Shown here in pieces: positions 1 to 6,308 of a DNA stretch of 10,213 bases. The notes beneath the pieces are model-generated. The model had not been told where the DNA came from, did not search any database, and saw nothing but the letters and a program-made list of their open reading frames with translations. The stretch is from Rubrivivax sp. (GTDB lineage: Bacteria > Pseudomonadota > Gammaproteobacteria > Burkholderiales > Burkholderiaceae), in assembly GCA_004211235.1 (NCBI GenBank), contig SEEY01000089.1:1-10213 (forward strand), read 5' to 3'. Each line of letters begins with the position of its first letter. Positions within the stretch are counted from its first letter, which is position 1. Made by a program: the position numbers and the translations under genes.

Positions 1-253
1 GCTGCTGCTGATCCCGGCCGTCGTGTTCGGCATCGCCCACTGGGCGCTGGGGCTGAACGGCCTGCCCCTGGCCGTCATCGTCATGCTCGCGGCGCTGCCG
101 ACCGGCTCCAACGCGCTGATCTTCGCGCAGCGCTACCGGACGATGGAGCCCGAGGTCACGGCGGCCACAGTGCTGTCGACGGTGCTCTATGTCGCCACCG
201 CGCCGCTGTGGCTGGCGCTGCTGGCCTGGGTGTCGCCCTGGACGCGCCCCTGA
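1..253 (+). CDS. AEC family permease (auxin efflux carrier-like), C-terminal part
   Basis: This is the 3' end of a gene that starts before the window; the frame is open from base 2 and 83 residues are visible before the TGA at 251-253. The piece is very hydrophobic and shows about three membrane segments. It contains the stretch LPTGSNALIFAQRY, which matches the conserved penultimate-helix region of AEC/Mem_trans permeases (malonate, auxin and related organic acid carriers), and it ends with a short polar tail, WTRP, as these proteins do. The family exports or imports small carboxylates across the inner membrane; the substrate cannot be told from the C-terminus. It converges on the ParA gene, the stop codons being only 15 nt apart, and I see no clear terminator hairpin in the gap. 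Confidence 0.82.
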   Translation, partial: LLLIPAVVFGIAHWALGLNGLPLAVIVMLAALPTGSNALIFAQRYRTMEPEVTAATVLSTVLYVATAPLWLALLAWVSPWTRP

Positions 254-268
254 CCCGCCTGGTTTCGC

Positions 269-1036
269 TCAGCCCGGCAGTGACTCGTACAGCGCCACCA
301 GCTCCTGCGTGAGCTTGTGGCGCGGGTCGAGGTGGATCATCGGCCGGCTCAGCTCGTGCGATTCCTTGACCTTGACGCTGGCCGACAGATAGGGCTCCAG
401 CACCGGCAGGCCCTCGTCCGTCAGCTCCTGCACGACGCGCTGCGGCAGCGATGCGCGCGCCTGGAACTGGTTGACGACGATGCCCTCGACATGCAGCTCG
501 GGCGCATGGTCGGCGCGGATCTCTTCCACCGCTTCCAGCAGGCCGTAGAGCGCGCGGCGCGAGAAGTCGTCGCAGTCGAACGGGATCAGGCAGCCCTGGG
601 ACGCGATCAGCGCCGAGCGCGTGTAGAAGTTCAGCGCTGGCGGCGTGTCGATCCAGATCTCGTCATAGACCTCGTCCAGCTTCAGCAGCGCATCCCGCAG
701 CTTGTAGATCTTGTAGCGGCTCTCCAGCTTGCCGTGCAGCTCGTCCAGCTCGGCGCTCGCCGCCATCACGTGCAGGCGCTCCCACGGCGTCTCGCTGATG
801 AACTCGCTGTTGTCGTGCTCGCGCACGCTGAACTTCAGCGTCTGCGCGAAGAACTCCGCGGAGCCGGTGCGCTCGTCGTCCGCCGCGTCACCGAGCAGGT
901 AGCGCGTCGTGTTGCCCTGGCAGTCCAGGTCGATGACCAGCACGTTGCGGCCCTGCGCCGCGGCGATGGCCGCCAGGTTGCTCGTGATCGTGGACTTGCC
1001 CACGCCGCCCTTCTGGTTGAACACGACTCGCCGCAT
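269..1036 (-). CDS. ParA/MinD-type P-loop ATPase, orphan (no ParB nearby)
   Basis: A 255-residue protein of the ParA family, whose ATP-dependent dimers bind nucleoid DNA or membranes and position plasmids, chromosomes or protein complexes. Visible motifs are the deviant Walker A KGGVGKST at residues 9-16 with the signature lysine K9, the IDLDCQGN motif (Walker A') at 35-42, Walker B IDTPP at 129-133 and the VVNQF strand near 187. There is no N-terminal HTH domain, so it is the short form rather than a plasmid P1-type ParA. The start is fixed by a perfect Shine-Dalgarno at 1042-1049 and by the Walker A lying close to the N-terminus, as usual. The frame stays open far upstream (to 3121), but that is a shadow of the radical SAM gene. 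It lies 44 nt downstream of that gene on the same strand, which suggests co-transcription. No ParB, parS-like repeat or replication gene is visible, so its cargo is unknown. Confidence 0.9.
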   Translation of the reverse strand: MRRVVFNQKGGVGKSTITSNLAAIAAAQGRNVLVIDLDCQGNTTRYLLGDAADDERTGSAEFFAQTLKFSVREHDNSEFISETPWERLHVMAASAELDELHGKLESRYKIYKLRDALLKLDEVYDEIWIDTPPALNFYTRSALIASQGCLIPFDCDDFSRRALYGLLEAVEEIRADHAPELHVEGIVVNQFQARASLPQRVVQELTDEGLPVLEPYLSASVKVKESHELSRPMIHLDPRHKLTQELVALYESLPG

Positions 1037-1041
1037 CGCCG

Positions 1042-1049
1042 CACCTCCT
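1042..1049 (-). promoter_or_regulatory. Strong Shine-Dalgarno of the ParA gene
   Basis: On the minus strand this reads AGGAGGTG, a perfect complement to the 3' end of 16S rRNA, five bases before the ATG at 1036. It decides the ParA start against the much longer open frame. It is stronger than the sites of most other genes here, suggesting ParA may be translated more than the radical SAM gene before it. Confidence 0.8.
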
Positions 1050-1080
1050 GTGGATTCGGCGATTGTGCACTGCAGCAAAG

Positions 1081-3069
1081 TCAGCGGGCGAGCGCTCTTT
1101 CGACGAACTGCCGGGGCACCGTCGTCTTCGGCACGCGCACCGGGAACCAGCTGCGGATGTCGCTCTCGACGCCGATGCCGTGCATGAAGTTGTAGAGCCC
1201 CTTCTTCAAGCCCTGGCCCAGACCGTCGTGGTCGGTCGGCGTCGGGTCGATGAAGGCGATGTCGTTCTTCGCAAAGCGGCCGTCCGCGGGCAGCGGCTGC
1301 AGCGTCACGCCGTACTCCGCCGGGTTCATGCCCACCGGCGAATGCACCGTGCAGGCGAAGCGGTGGAAGAAGCCGCTGTGGATGCAGCCGTGTTCGAACA
1401 GTTGGCGCACGTATTCCAGCGCGTCCACGGTGTCCTGCGTCGTCTGCGTCGGAAAGCCGTACATCAGGTAGGCATGCACCAGCACGCCGGCATCGGCGAA
1501 CGCCTTGGTCACGCGCGCCACCTGCTCGACGGACACCCCTTTCTTCATCAGCTTCAACAGCCGGTCCGACGCCACCTCCAGCCCGCCCGAGATGGCGATG
1601 CAGCCACTGTCGGCGAGCAGCTGGCAGAGCTCGGGTGTGAAGGTCTTCTCGAAGCGGATGTTGCCCCACCAGCTGATGGCCACGCCGCGGCGGATCAGCT
1701 CTTCGGCGAGCGCCTTCAGCGCCTTCGGCGGCGCCGCCTCGTCGACGAAGTGGAAGCCCGTCTGCCCGGTTTCCTTCACGATGGCCTCGATGCGGTCCAC
1801 CAGCACGGAGGCGCTCGCCGCCTCGTAGCGCGAGATGTAGTCCAGGCTCACGTCGCAGAAGCTGCACTTCTTCCAGTAGCAGCCATGCGCCACCGTCAGC
1901 TTGTTCCAGCGTCCGTCGCTCCACAACCGGTTCATCGGGTTGAGCATGTCCAGCAGCGACAAATAGCGGTCCAGCGGCAGGCCGTCCCAGGTCGGCGTGC
2001 CGACGTCGTCGAAGGGAATGTCGGGCTCGACGAAGTTGGTGTACCGAACTGTCGACCCCCGCGTTCGAGGCTGCGCCTCGTCCGTCCCCCCGAGGGGGGT
2101 GAAGTCGCCTTGGGACGGCCCGGCGGCGCCTTCGTCGGCGCCGTCGCGCCAGAAGGTACGCACCAGGCGCGTCTTCGAGCGCTTGCCGGCGACGTGCTCC
2201 AGCAGCGCCAGCAGCGGACGCTCGCCGGCATCCAGCGTCACGTAGTCGACGAAGTCGAACAAGCGCGGTTCGGCCAGCTCGCGCAGCTCGGTGTTCACAT
2301 AGCCGCCGCCCAGCACGATGGCGACGTCGGGCCGCGCCGCCTTGATCGTCTGCGCGATGCGCAGCGCTGCATACACCGAGCCGGGGAAGGGCACGGACAG
2401 CAGCACGACGTCGGGCTGGTGCTCGTCCAGCGCCGCCAGCGTGAGACGTTGCAGCGTCCTGTCGACGAGGTTGGGTGGCGCCGCGAGGGCATCGGCCAGC
2501 GGCTCGAAATGGGCCTGCGCCGCGGCCAGCGATTCGGCATAGCGGACGAACTCGAAACGCGCGTCCACCGCATCGCGCAGCACATCGGCCAGGTCGTTCA
2601 GGAAGAGCGTGGCGAGATGGCGCGCCCGGTCCTGCAGGCCGAGGGCGCCGAAGGCCCAGGCGAGCGGGTCGCCACCGTCCTCGTCCACGTAGGCATCCAG
2701 CGACGCGAAGCGCGCGCCCTCGGGCAGGAAGGCGCGCGTGTTGATGCGATGCGCCACCGTCGGATCGCGCCCCTGCAGAAAGGCGATGACGCGTGGCGTG
2801 GCCGCCGCGATCGCGTCGAACGCCGAGGCGAACCATGCGGTTTGAGGCGTGTGCCGGGCGTCGGGGAGGGCCACCACGGCTGCATGAATCTGCGTCAGCC
2901 CGGCCGGTGAGAACAGCTCCAGCACCAGCGCGAGCGCCAGGTCCACCTGCCGTGCCGCCAGGCCGCGTGAGCGCAGGAAGCCGGTCAGGTAGGCGGTGGA
3001 CGGGTAGGGCGTGTTCAGCTGCGTCATCGGCGGGATGACGGCGAGCACGCGGGGAGACGGCGACAACAT
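1081..3069 (-). CDS. B12-binding-type radical SAM protein
   Basis: A 662-residue protein. Residues about 6-45 (RVLAVIPPM, then PYPSTAYLTGFLRSRG) match the opening of cobalamin-binding radical SAM proteins; the rest of that Rossmann-like domain is at about 218-295 (PDVVLLSVPFPGS, IVLGGGYVNTEL). The DxHxxG motif for base-off cobalamin is not visible, so B12 binding is uncertain. The radical SAM domain begins near 385. Its cluster cysteines are C397, C402 and C405 in GCYWKKCSFCD, spaced Cx4Cx2C rather than the usual Cx3Cx2C; as far as I recall this spacing occurs in related B12-type enzymes. SGGLEVASDRLL (about 494-505) and YLMYGFPTQT (534-543) are further core motifs. The family does radical methylations, rearrangements and ring closures; no substrate can be inferred. 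Residues about 310-340 come from an inserted palindromic repeat. The start is the ATG at 3069, just before the N-terminal motif, with only a weak ribosome site. It is followed by ParA and divergent from the 90-residue gene. Confidence 0.85.
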   Translation of the reverse strand: MLSPSPRVLAVIPPMTQLNTPYPSTAYLTGFLRSRGLAARQVDLALALVLELFSPAGLTQIHAAVVALPDARHTPQTAWFASAFDAIAAATPRVIAFLQGRDPTVAHRINTRAFLPEGARFASLDAYVDEDGGDPLAWAFGALGLQDRARHLATLFLNDLADVLRDAVDARFEFVRYAESLAAAQAHFEPLADALAAPPNLVDRTLQRLTLAALDEHQPDVVLLSVPFPGSVYAALRIAQTIKAARPDVAIVLGGGYVNTELRELAEPRLFDFVDYVTLDAGERPLLALLEHVAGKRSKTRLVRTFWRDGADEGAAGPSQGDFTPLGGTDEAQPRTRGSTVRYTNFVEPDIPFDDVGTPTWDGLPLDRYLSLLDMLNPMNRLWSDGRWNKLTVAHGCYWKKCSFCDVSLDYISRYEAASASVLVDRIEAIVKETGQTGFHFVDEAAPPKALKALAEELIRRGVAISWWGNIRFEKTFTPELCQLLADSGCIAISGGLEVASDRLLKLMKKGVSVEQVARVTKAFADAGVLVHAYLMYGFPTQTTQDTVDALEYVRQLFEHGCIHSGFFHRFACTVHSPVGMNPAEYGVTLQPLPADGRFAKNDIAFIDPTPTDHDGLGQGLKKGLYNFMHGIGVESDIRSWFPVRVPKTTVPRQFVERALAR
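2050..2143. repeat. Palindromic GC-rich repeat inserted in frame in the radical SAM gene
   Basis: The stretch has two back-to-back inverted repeats: CGAGGC/GCCTCG with a 3-nt loop (2066-2080) and six C, GA, six G (2086-2099). These are followed by TTGGGACGGCCCGGCGGC and by two copies of GGCGCC (2125-2130 and 2137-2142). From memory, this order (C-run, GA, G-run, then a TTGGGxCGGCCCGGCGGC tail) matches a repeat family that is very common between genes in Burkholderiales. Here it keeps the frame open and adds about 31 residues rich in Gly, Asp, Thr and Pro (positions about 310-340), just between the B12-like domain and the radical SAM domain. The boundaries are estimates from where the protein stops looking like its family. 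Confidence 0.65.
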
Positions 3070-3077
3070 GCTCGGGA

Positions 3078-3106
3078 TTGTCGCGGCCCGTGCGTCGGCC
3101 TAGAAC
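3078..3106 (+). promoter_or_regulatory. Possible sigma-70 promoter of the 90-residue gene
   Basis: TTGTCG at 3078-3083 and TAGAAC at 3101-3106 are separated by exactly 17 nt, in the 69-nt divergent spacer. Transcription would start near 3113 and give a leader of about 26 nt before the ATG at 3139. The match to consensus is moderate, so this is a candidate only. I could not find an equally good site for the radical SAM gene on the other strand. Confidence 0.35.
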
Positions 3107-3138
3107 CCGTGTGCCTTCCAACTGCCAGGGACACTGCG

Positions 3139-3411
3139 ATGGACGATGACCTCGACATGCTGACGAAAGAGCAGCTCGCCGCCGAAGTCAGGAAACTGCG
3201 CAAGGCGATTCGCGCCCATCGCGACGAAAGCAGCCACGGGCTGTGCTGGCACCAGCCCGCCCTTTGGAACCTCTTGCCCGAGAAGGTGGACCCGGCCATC
3301 GCGGTGCCCGAGTGGCCGCAGTTCATGCGCGGCTGTGTCCGCTATCGGCAGTCTTTGGACGAGCAGCGGCCGGATGCACCACGCCAGCACCAGGAGTTCC
3401 AGGAGCCTTGA
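3139..3411 (+). CDS. Small conserved hypothetical protein (90 aa)
   Basis: A 90-residue soluble protein whose function I do not recognise. The N-terminus (DMLTKEQLAAEVRKLRKAIR, about 6-25) is charged and likely a single helix or short coiled coil. The middle holds the motif CWHQPALWNLLPE (about 36-48) and then VPEWPQFMRGCVRYRQSLDEQ (about 56-76), rich in aromatic residues; these look like a family signature, and I recall similar short hypothetical proteins in Proteobacteria. The two cysteines and two histidines (H33, C36, H38, C66) might bind metal, but nothing proves this. The start is the ATG at 3139, preceded by AGGGA at 3127-3131; an upstream in-frame ATG at 3109 lacks a ribosome site. 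Codon use agrees with neighbouring genes. It is divergent from the radical SAM gene and ends at a hairpin. Confidence 0.75.
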   Translation: MDDDLDMLTKEQLAAEVRKLRKAIRAHRDESSHGLCWHQPALWNLLPEKVDPAIAVPEWPQFMRGCVRYRQSLDEQRPDAPRQHQEFQEP

Positions 3412-3431
3412 GCCGCGGGCCGCGCCGCGGC
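3412..3431. terminator. Possible bidirectional hairpin between convergent genes
   Basis: GCCGCGG (3412-3418) and CCGCGGC (3425-3431) form a 7-bp all-GC stem with a 6-nt loop. It starts right after the stop of the 90-residue gene and lies 7 nt from the stop of the convergent solute-binding gene. There is no T-run on either side, so it would be a weak intrinsic terminator or a transcript-end stabiliser. Confidence 0.35.
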
Positions 3432-3438
3432 CATCTGC

Positions 3439-4494
3439 CTAGCGGTTGCTTGCCCTGGCGGGCGCCGTGGCCGGCACCTCCACGTCGGCCGGCTCCGCCG
3501 ACCTTTCCGGCGCCAGCTCCCGGGGAGCGAAGGGATTCACCAGCAGGAAGCGCCTGGCCGAAGGCTCGCGCACGAGCTGCAGTTCACGCGCAAAGCTGCT
3601 GCGGAACAGCCGCTCGAAGGAGCCGTCCTGCCGCGCCAGGGTCAGCCCGGCCTCCAGCCGCTGTGCCATGCGCGGCTCGTGGATGTTGACGTAGAAGATG
3701 ATCGGCAGCGGAAAGTACAGCGTGATGTCGGGCAGCAGCATCAGCTGGCCGGCCAGCTCGGGGCGGTTAGTCAGCGCGGTGTCGACGTCTGTCAGGCTGA
3801 TCGGGATGTAGTCGATGCGCTTCCTGGCCAGCATGTCGAACAGCGAGGCCGGCGTCGGCGTGTCGTTGACCCGGTAGCCGTTGTGACGGTAGATGTCCAC
3901 GTCGACCCAGCCGTTCGCCTGTCCGACGATCAATGCCTTCAGCTCCTGCGCCTGCCGGATGTTCCTGAACCGGTCGAGGTCGTCGCGGCGGATCAACAGC
4001 TTCCGGTAGCCGAGCAGGTCCTTCAGGATCGGCACGTTGACGCGCAGGCTGCGCTCGGGCAGCTTGTCCTCGCTCGTTTCCAATGCCCGCCAGGGCCCCG
4101 CGTGCACGTTCACGACTTCACCGCGGTTGATCTCGCGCCTGAGCCGCGAGGTCGAGTAGCTGCGCACGACGCGCGACAGCTGGTAGGGCCCGTAGTCCCT
4201 CACCGTCTTGTCCAGCGCCAGCCTCAGCAGCGCGAACTGATAGTCGTCGCGCCGCGGCGTGGCGCCCCAGTCCCAGTAGCGATAGTCCATGCGGGCCTGG
4301 GGCGGTGCAGATGCGGACGCAGGCGAGGATGCCGCTTCGGCGCGGGCAAGCTGCCACGGCGCGAATGCAAGGCTCAGCAAGCCGCACAGCGCCCACGCCG
4401 CGAGCGTTGGCCGGCCCAGGCGCGGGAGGCCGCCAGTGCGGTTCAGCGCCACGTCCGGGGCGGCGTCGACTGGCTTTTCAAGGGTGCGGGACAT
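3439..4494 (-). CDS. Periplasmic solute-binding-like protein, no transporter partner
   Basis: A 351-residue protein related to family 3 extracellular solute-binding proteins. A hydrophobic segment at about 29-48 after a long charged N-terminus, followed by an RAEA-like cleavage site near 52-54 and an Ala/Ser/Pro linker, suggests a signal peptide or anchor. The mature part has two lobes: DYRYWDWG at about 70-77, then VPILKDLLGYRKLLIRRDDL (about 154-173), where this orphan subfamily typically describes 'pick-up' of ligand, and LFDMLARKRIDYIPISLTDV (about 218-237) in lobe two. The C-terminus (about 325-351) is a disordered Pro/Ala/Glu tail. No ABC permease or ATPase gene is near, so it may serve sensing or an unlinked transporter. 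I chose the ATG at 4494; a GTG at 4506 is in frame, and neither has a convincing ribosome site. It lies 40 nt after the GMC gene and may share its transcript. Confidence 0.72.
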   Translation of the reverse strand: MSRTLEKPVDAAPDVALNRTGGLPRLGRPTLAAWALCGLLSLAFAPWQLARAEAASSPASASAPPQARMDYRYWDWGATPRRDDYQFALLRLALDKTVRDYGPYQLSRVVRSYSTSRLRREINRGEVVNVHAGPWRALETSEDKLPERSLRVNVPILKDLLGYRKLLIRRDDLDRFRNIRQAQELKALIVGQANGWVDVDIYRHNGYRVNDTPTPASLFDMLARKRIDYIPISLTDVDTALTNRPELAGQLMLLPDITLYFPLPIIFYVNIHEPRMAQRLEAGLTLARQDGSFERLFRSSFARELQLVREPSARRFLLVNPFAPRELAPERSAEPADVEVPATAPARASNR

Positions 4495-4534
4495 GCTGCG
4501 GTGCACTGTGCGGGAGGAACCGCGGTCAGCTGAA

Positions 4535-6193
4535 TCAGGCCGTCAGCCACCCCGCCAACTTTTCCGCAATCATCAAGGTCGGCGAGTTCGTGTTGCCGCT
4601 CGTGATGGTCGGCATCACGCTGGCGTCGGCGATGCGCAGGCCGCTGACGCCGCGCACGCGCAGCCGTGAATCGACCACCGCGTCGGCGTCGTCCCTGCGG
4701 CCCATGCGGCAGGTGCCCACGGGGTGGAAGATGGTGGTGGCGATGTCGCCGGCCAGCCGGGCCAGGTCTTCATCGGTCTGGATCTCCGGCCCGGGCCGGT
4801 ACTCCTCCGGCTTGAAGCCTGCCAGCGCCGGCTGGGCGACGATGCGGCGCGTCAGCTTCAGGCTCTCGACCGCGACCTGCCGGTCGGCCTCGGTGGACAG
4901 GTAGTTGGGCCGGATGACAGGCGCCACGGTCGCGTCGGGCGACTGGATGTGGACCGTGCCGCGGCTCGTCGGGTTCAGGTTGGCCACGCTGGCCGTGAAG
5001 GCGTCGAAGCCATGCAGCGGTTCGCCGAACGCGTCCAGCGACAGCGGCTGCACGTGGTACTCCAGGTCCGGCCAGACCTTCTCCGGGCTGCTGCGCGTGA
5101 AGGCACCGAGCTGCGACGGCGCCATGCTCATCGGGCCGCTGCGGCGCAGCGCGTATTCCAGGGCGATTTTGGCCTTGCCCAGCACGGACGCGGAACGCAG
5201 GTTCAGCGTGTTGCCGCCCTGCACCTTGTAGACGGCGCGGACCTGGAGATGGTCCTGCAGGTTGGCGCCGACGCCGGGCAGCGCCTGCTCGACCTGGATG
5301 CCCAGCCCCTGCAGCAGCGGCGCCGGGCCGAGGCCCGACAGCTGCAGGATCTGCGGCGAGCCGATCGCGCCGGCCGCGAGGATGACTTCGCCTCCCGAGT
5401 TCAGCCAGGGTTGCTCCACGCCATGCGGCGTCAGCACTTCCACGCCGCTGCAGCGCAGGCCGCCTGCGCCGTTGCTGTCATGCATCAGCCGCAGCTTGCG
5501 CACCTGCGTGCCCATCCACAGCTCGAAATTCGGCCGGCCGAAGGTGGTGGGCCGCAGGAAGGCCTTGGCCGTGTTCCAGCGCAGGCCCTTCTTCTGGTTG
5601 ACCTCGAAATAGCCGACGCCCTCGTTGTTGCCGGCGTTGAAGTCGCCCGTGGCCGGGATGCCGGCCTGCGTGGCCGCCTGCGCGATCGCGTCCAGCAGCG
5701 GCCAGCGCAGCCGCTGGCGCTCGACGCGCCATTCGCCGCTGTGGCCATGCAGTGCGGCAAAGCCCTCGGGCGCCGTCTTGGGGTCGTCCAGCCGCCAGTG
5801 GTTCTCGTGGCGACGGAAGGCGCGCAGCACACGCTCCCAGCGCCAGGTGTCGTCGCCCGCCACCTGCGCCCAGTGCTCGTAGTCGCGGCTCTGGCCGCGC
5901 ATGTAGATCATGCCGTTGATGCTGGAGCTGCCGCCCAGCACCTTGCCGCGCGGGTAGCGCAGGCTGCGGCCGTTCAGCCCGGCTTCCGCCTCCGTGCTGT
6001 AGCACCAGTCGGTGCGCGGATTGCCGATGCAGTGCAGATAGCCGACGGGGATGTGCACCCAGTGGTAGTCGTCCTTGCCGCCGGCCTCGATGAGCAGGAC
6101 GCGCTTGTCAGGATTCGCACTGAGCCGGTTGGCGAGCAGGCAACCGGCGGTGCCGGCGCCCACGATGATGTAGTCGAAACCTTCTTTGGCCAT
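4535..6193 (-). CDS. GMC-family FAD oxidoreductase (choline/alcohol dehydrogenase-like)
   Basis: A 552-residue flavoprotein of full family length. The FAD-binding GAGTAG is at 12-17 (in DYIIVGAGTAGC), with the acidic end of the second strand in LLIEAGG (33-39). GMC signature 1, GKVLGGSSSINGMIYMRG, is at 83-100, and signature 2, GAIGSPQILQLSGLGP, is at 275-290. The catalytic histidine is H490 in FHPVGTCRMG and the partner asparagine is probably N536 in GNTNSPTLMIAEK, the His/Asn pair seen in choline oxidase-type enzymes. Such enzymes oxidise primary alcohols to aldehydes, passing electrons to quinones or oxygen. The substrate (choline, medium-chain or aromatic alcohol) cannot be read from sequence, and no betaine aldehyde dehydrogenase or BetI regulator is adjacent, which argues against a true BetA. 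No signal peptide is visible. The start is the ATG at 6193; see the ribosome-site entry for the alternative GTG at 6211. Confidence 0.9.
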   Translation of the reverse strand: MAKEGFDYIIVGAGTAGCLLANRLSANPDKRVLLIEAGGKDDYHWVHIPVGYLHCIGNPRTDWCYSTEAEAGLNGRSLRYPRGKVLGGSSSINGMIYMRGQSRDYEHWAQVAGDDTWRWERVLRAFRRHENHWRLDDPKTAPEGFAALHGHSGEWRVERQRLRWPLLDAIAQAATQAGIPATGDFNAGNNEGVGYFEVNQKKGLRWNTAKAFLRPTTFGRPNFELWMGTQVRKLRLMHDSNGAGGLRCSGVEVLTPHGVEQPWLNSGGEVILAAGAIGSPQILQLSGLGPAPLLQGLGIQVEQALPGVGANLQDHLQVRAVYKVQGGNTLNLRSASVLGKAKIALEYALRRSGPMSMAPSQLGAFTRSSPEKVWPDLEYHVQPLSLDAFGEPLHGFDAFTASVANLNPTSRGTVHIQSPDATVAPVIRPNYLSTEADRQVAVESLKLTRRIVAQPALAGFKPEEYRPGPEIQTDEDLARLAGDIATTIFHPVGTCRMGRRDDADAVVDSRLRVRGVSGLRIADASVMPTITSGNTNSPTLMIAEKLAGWLTA

Positions 6194-6212
6194 GGGCCGA
6201 GGGTAATTCACT

Positions 6213-6218
6213 CCTCCT
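6213..6218 (-). promoter_or_regulatory. Shine-Dalgarno-like site before the GMC gene, spacing unusual
   Basis: AGGAGG on the minus strand ends 19 nt before the ATG at 6193 and only one base before an in-frame GTG at 6211. Neither distance is ideal (5-9 nt is normal). The ATG gives the usual N-terminus for the family (a few residues, then FDYIIVGAG), so I kept it; the GTG would add MNYPRP. Confidence 0.4.
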
Positions 6219-6227
6219 GCGGGTTCC

Positions 6228-6237
6228 CTGACGTCAG
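6228..6237. promoter_or_regulatory. Perfect 10-bp palindrome upstream of the GMC gene
   Basis: CTGACGTCAG is a perfect palindrome about 35 nt before the GMC start, in the 115-nt gap after the nitronate monooxygenase gene. A dimeric regulator could bind it, but ten bases is short and I see no second copy or clear promoter with it. Confidence 0.25.
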
Positions 6238-6308
6238 CCGGTACCGTACAGCCGGCGCGTGAGCGTCATCACGACGGCCAGCCGGCGGGGGCGTCCTCCG
6301 CAGCAGGA

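Noticed and set aside
254..268. A terminator between the AEC permease and ParA genes.
   Set aside because: The gap is only 15 nt, and no hairpin with a T-run can be drawn there.
1063..2910. A 615-residue plus-strand open frame opposite the radical SAM gene.
   Set aside because: It has biased Arg/His/Val/Gln composition, no recognisable domain and mirrors the third-position GC of the real gene; a typical antisense shadow.
269..3121. A 950-residue minus-strand frame that would fuse ParA to a long N-terminal part.
   Set aside because: Upstream of 1036 the frame is an out-of-frame Arg/Ala/Gly-rich shadow of the radical SAM gene. The ParA motifs and a perfect Shine-Dalgarno set the start at 1036.
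4724..6262. A 512-residue plus-strand open frame opposite the GMC gene.
   Set aside because: Same shadow signature, while the minus strand has all GMC motifs.
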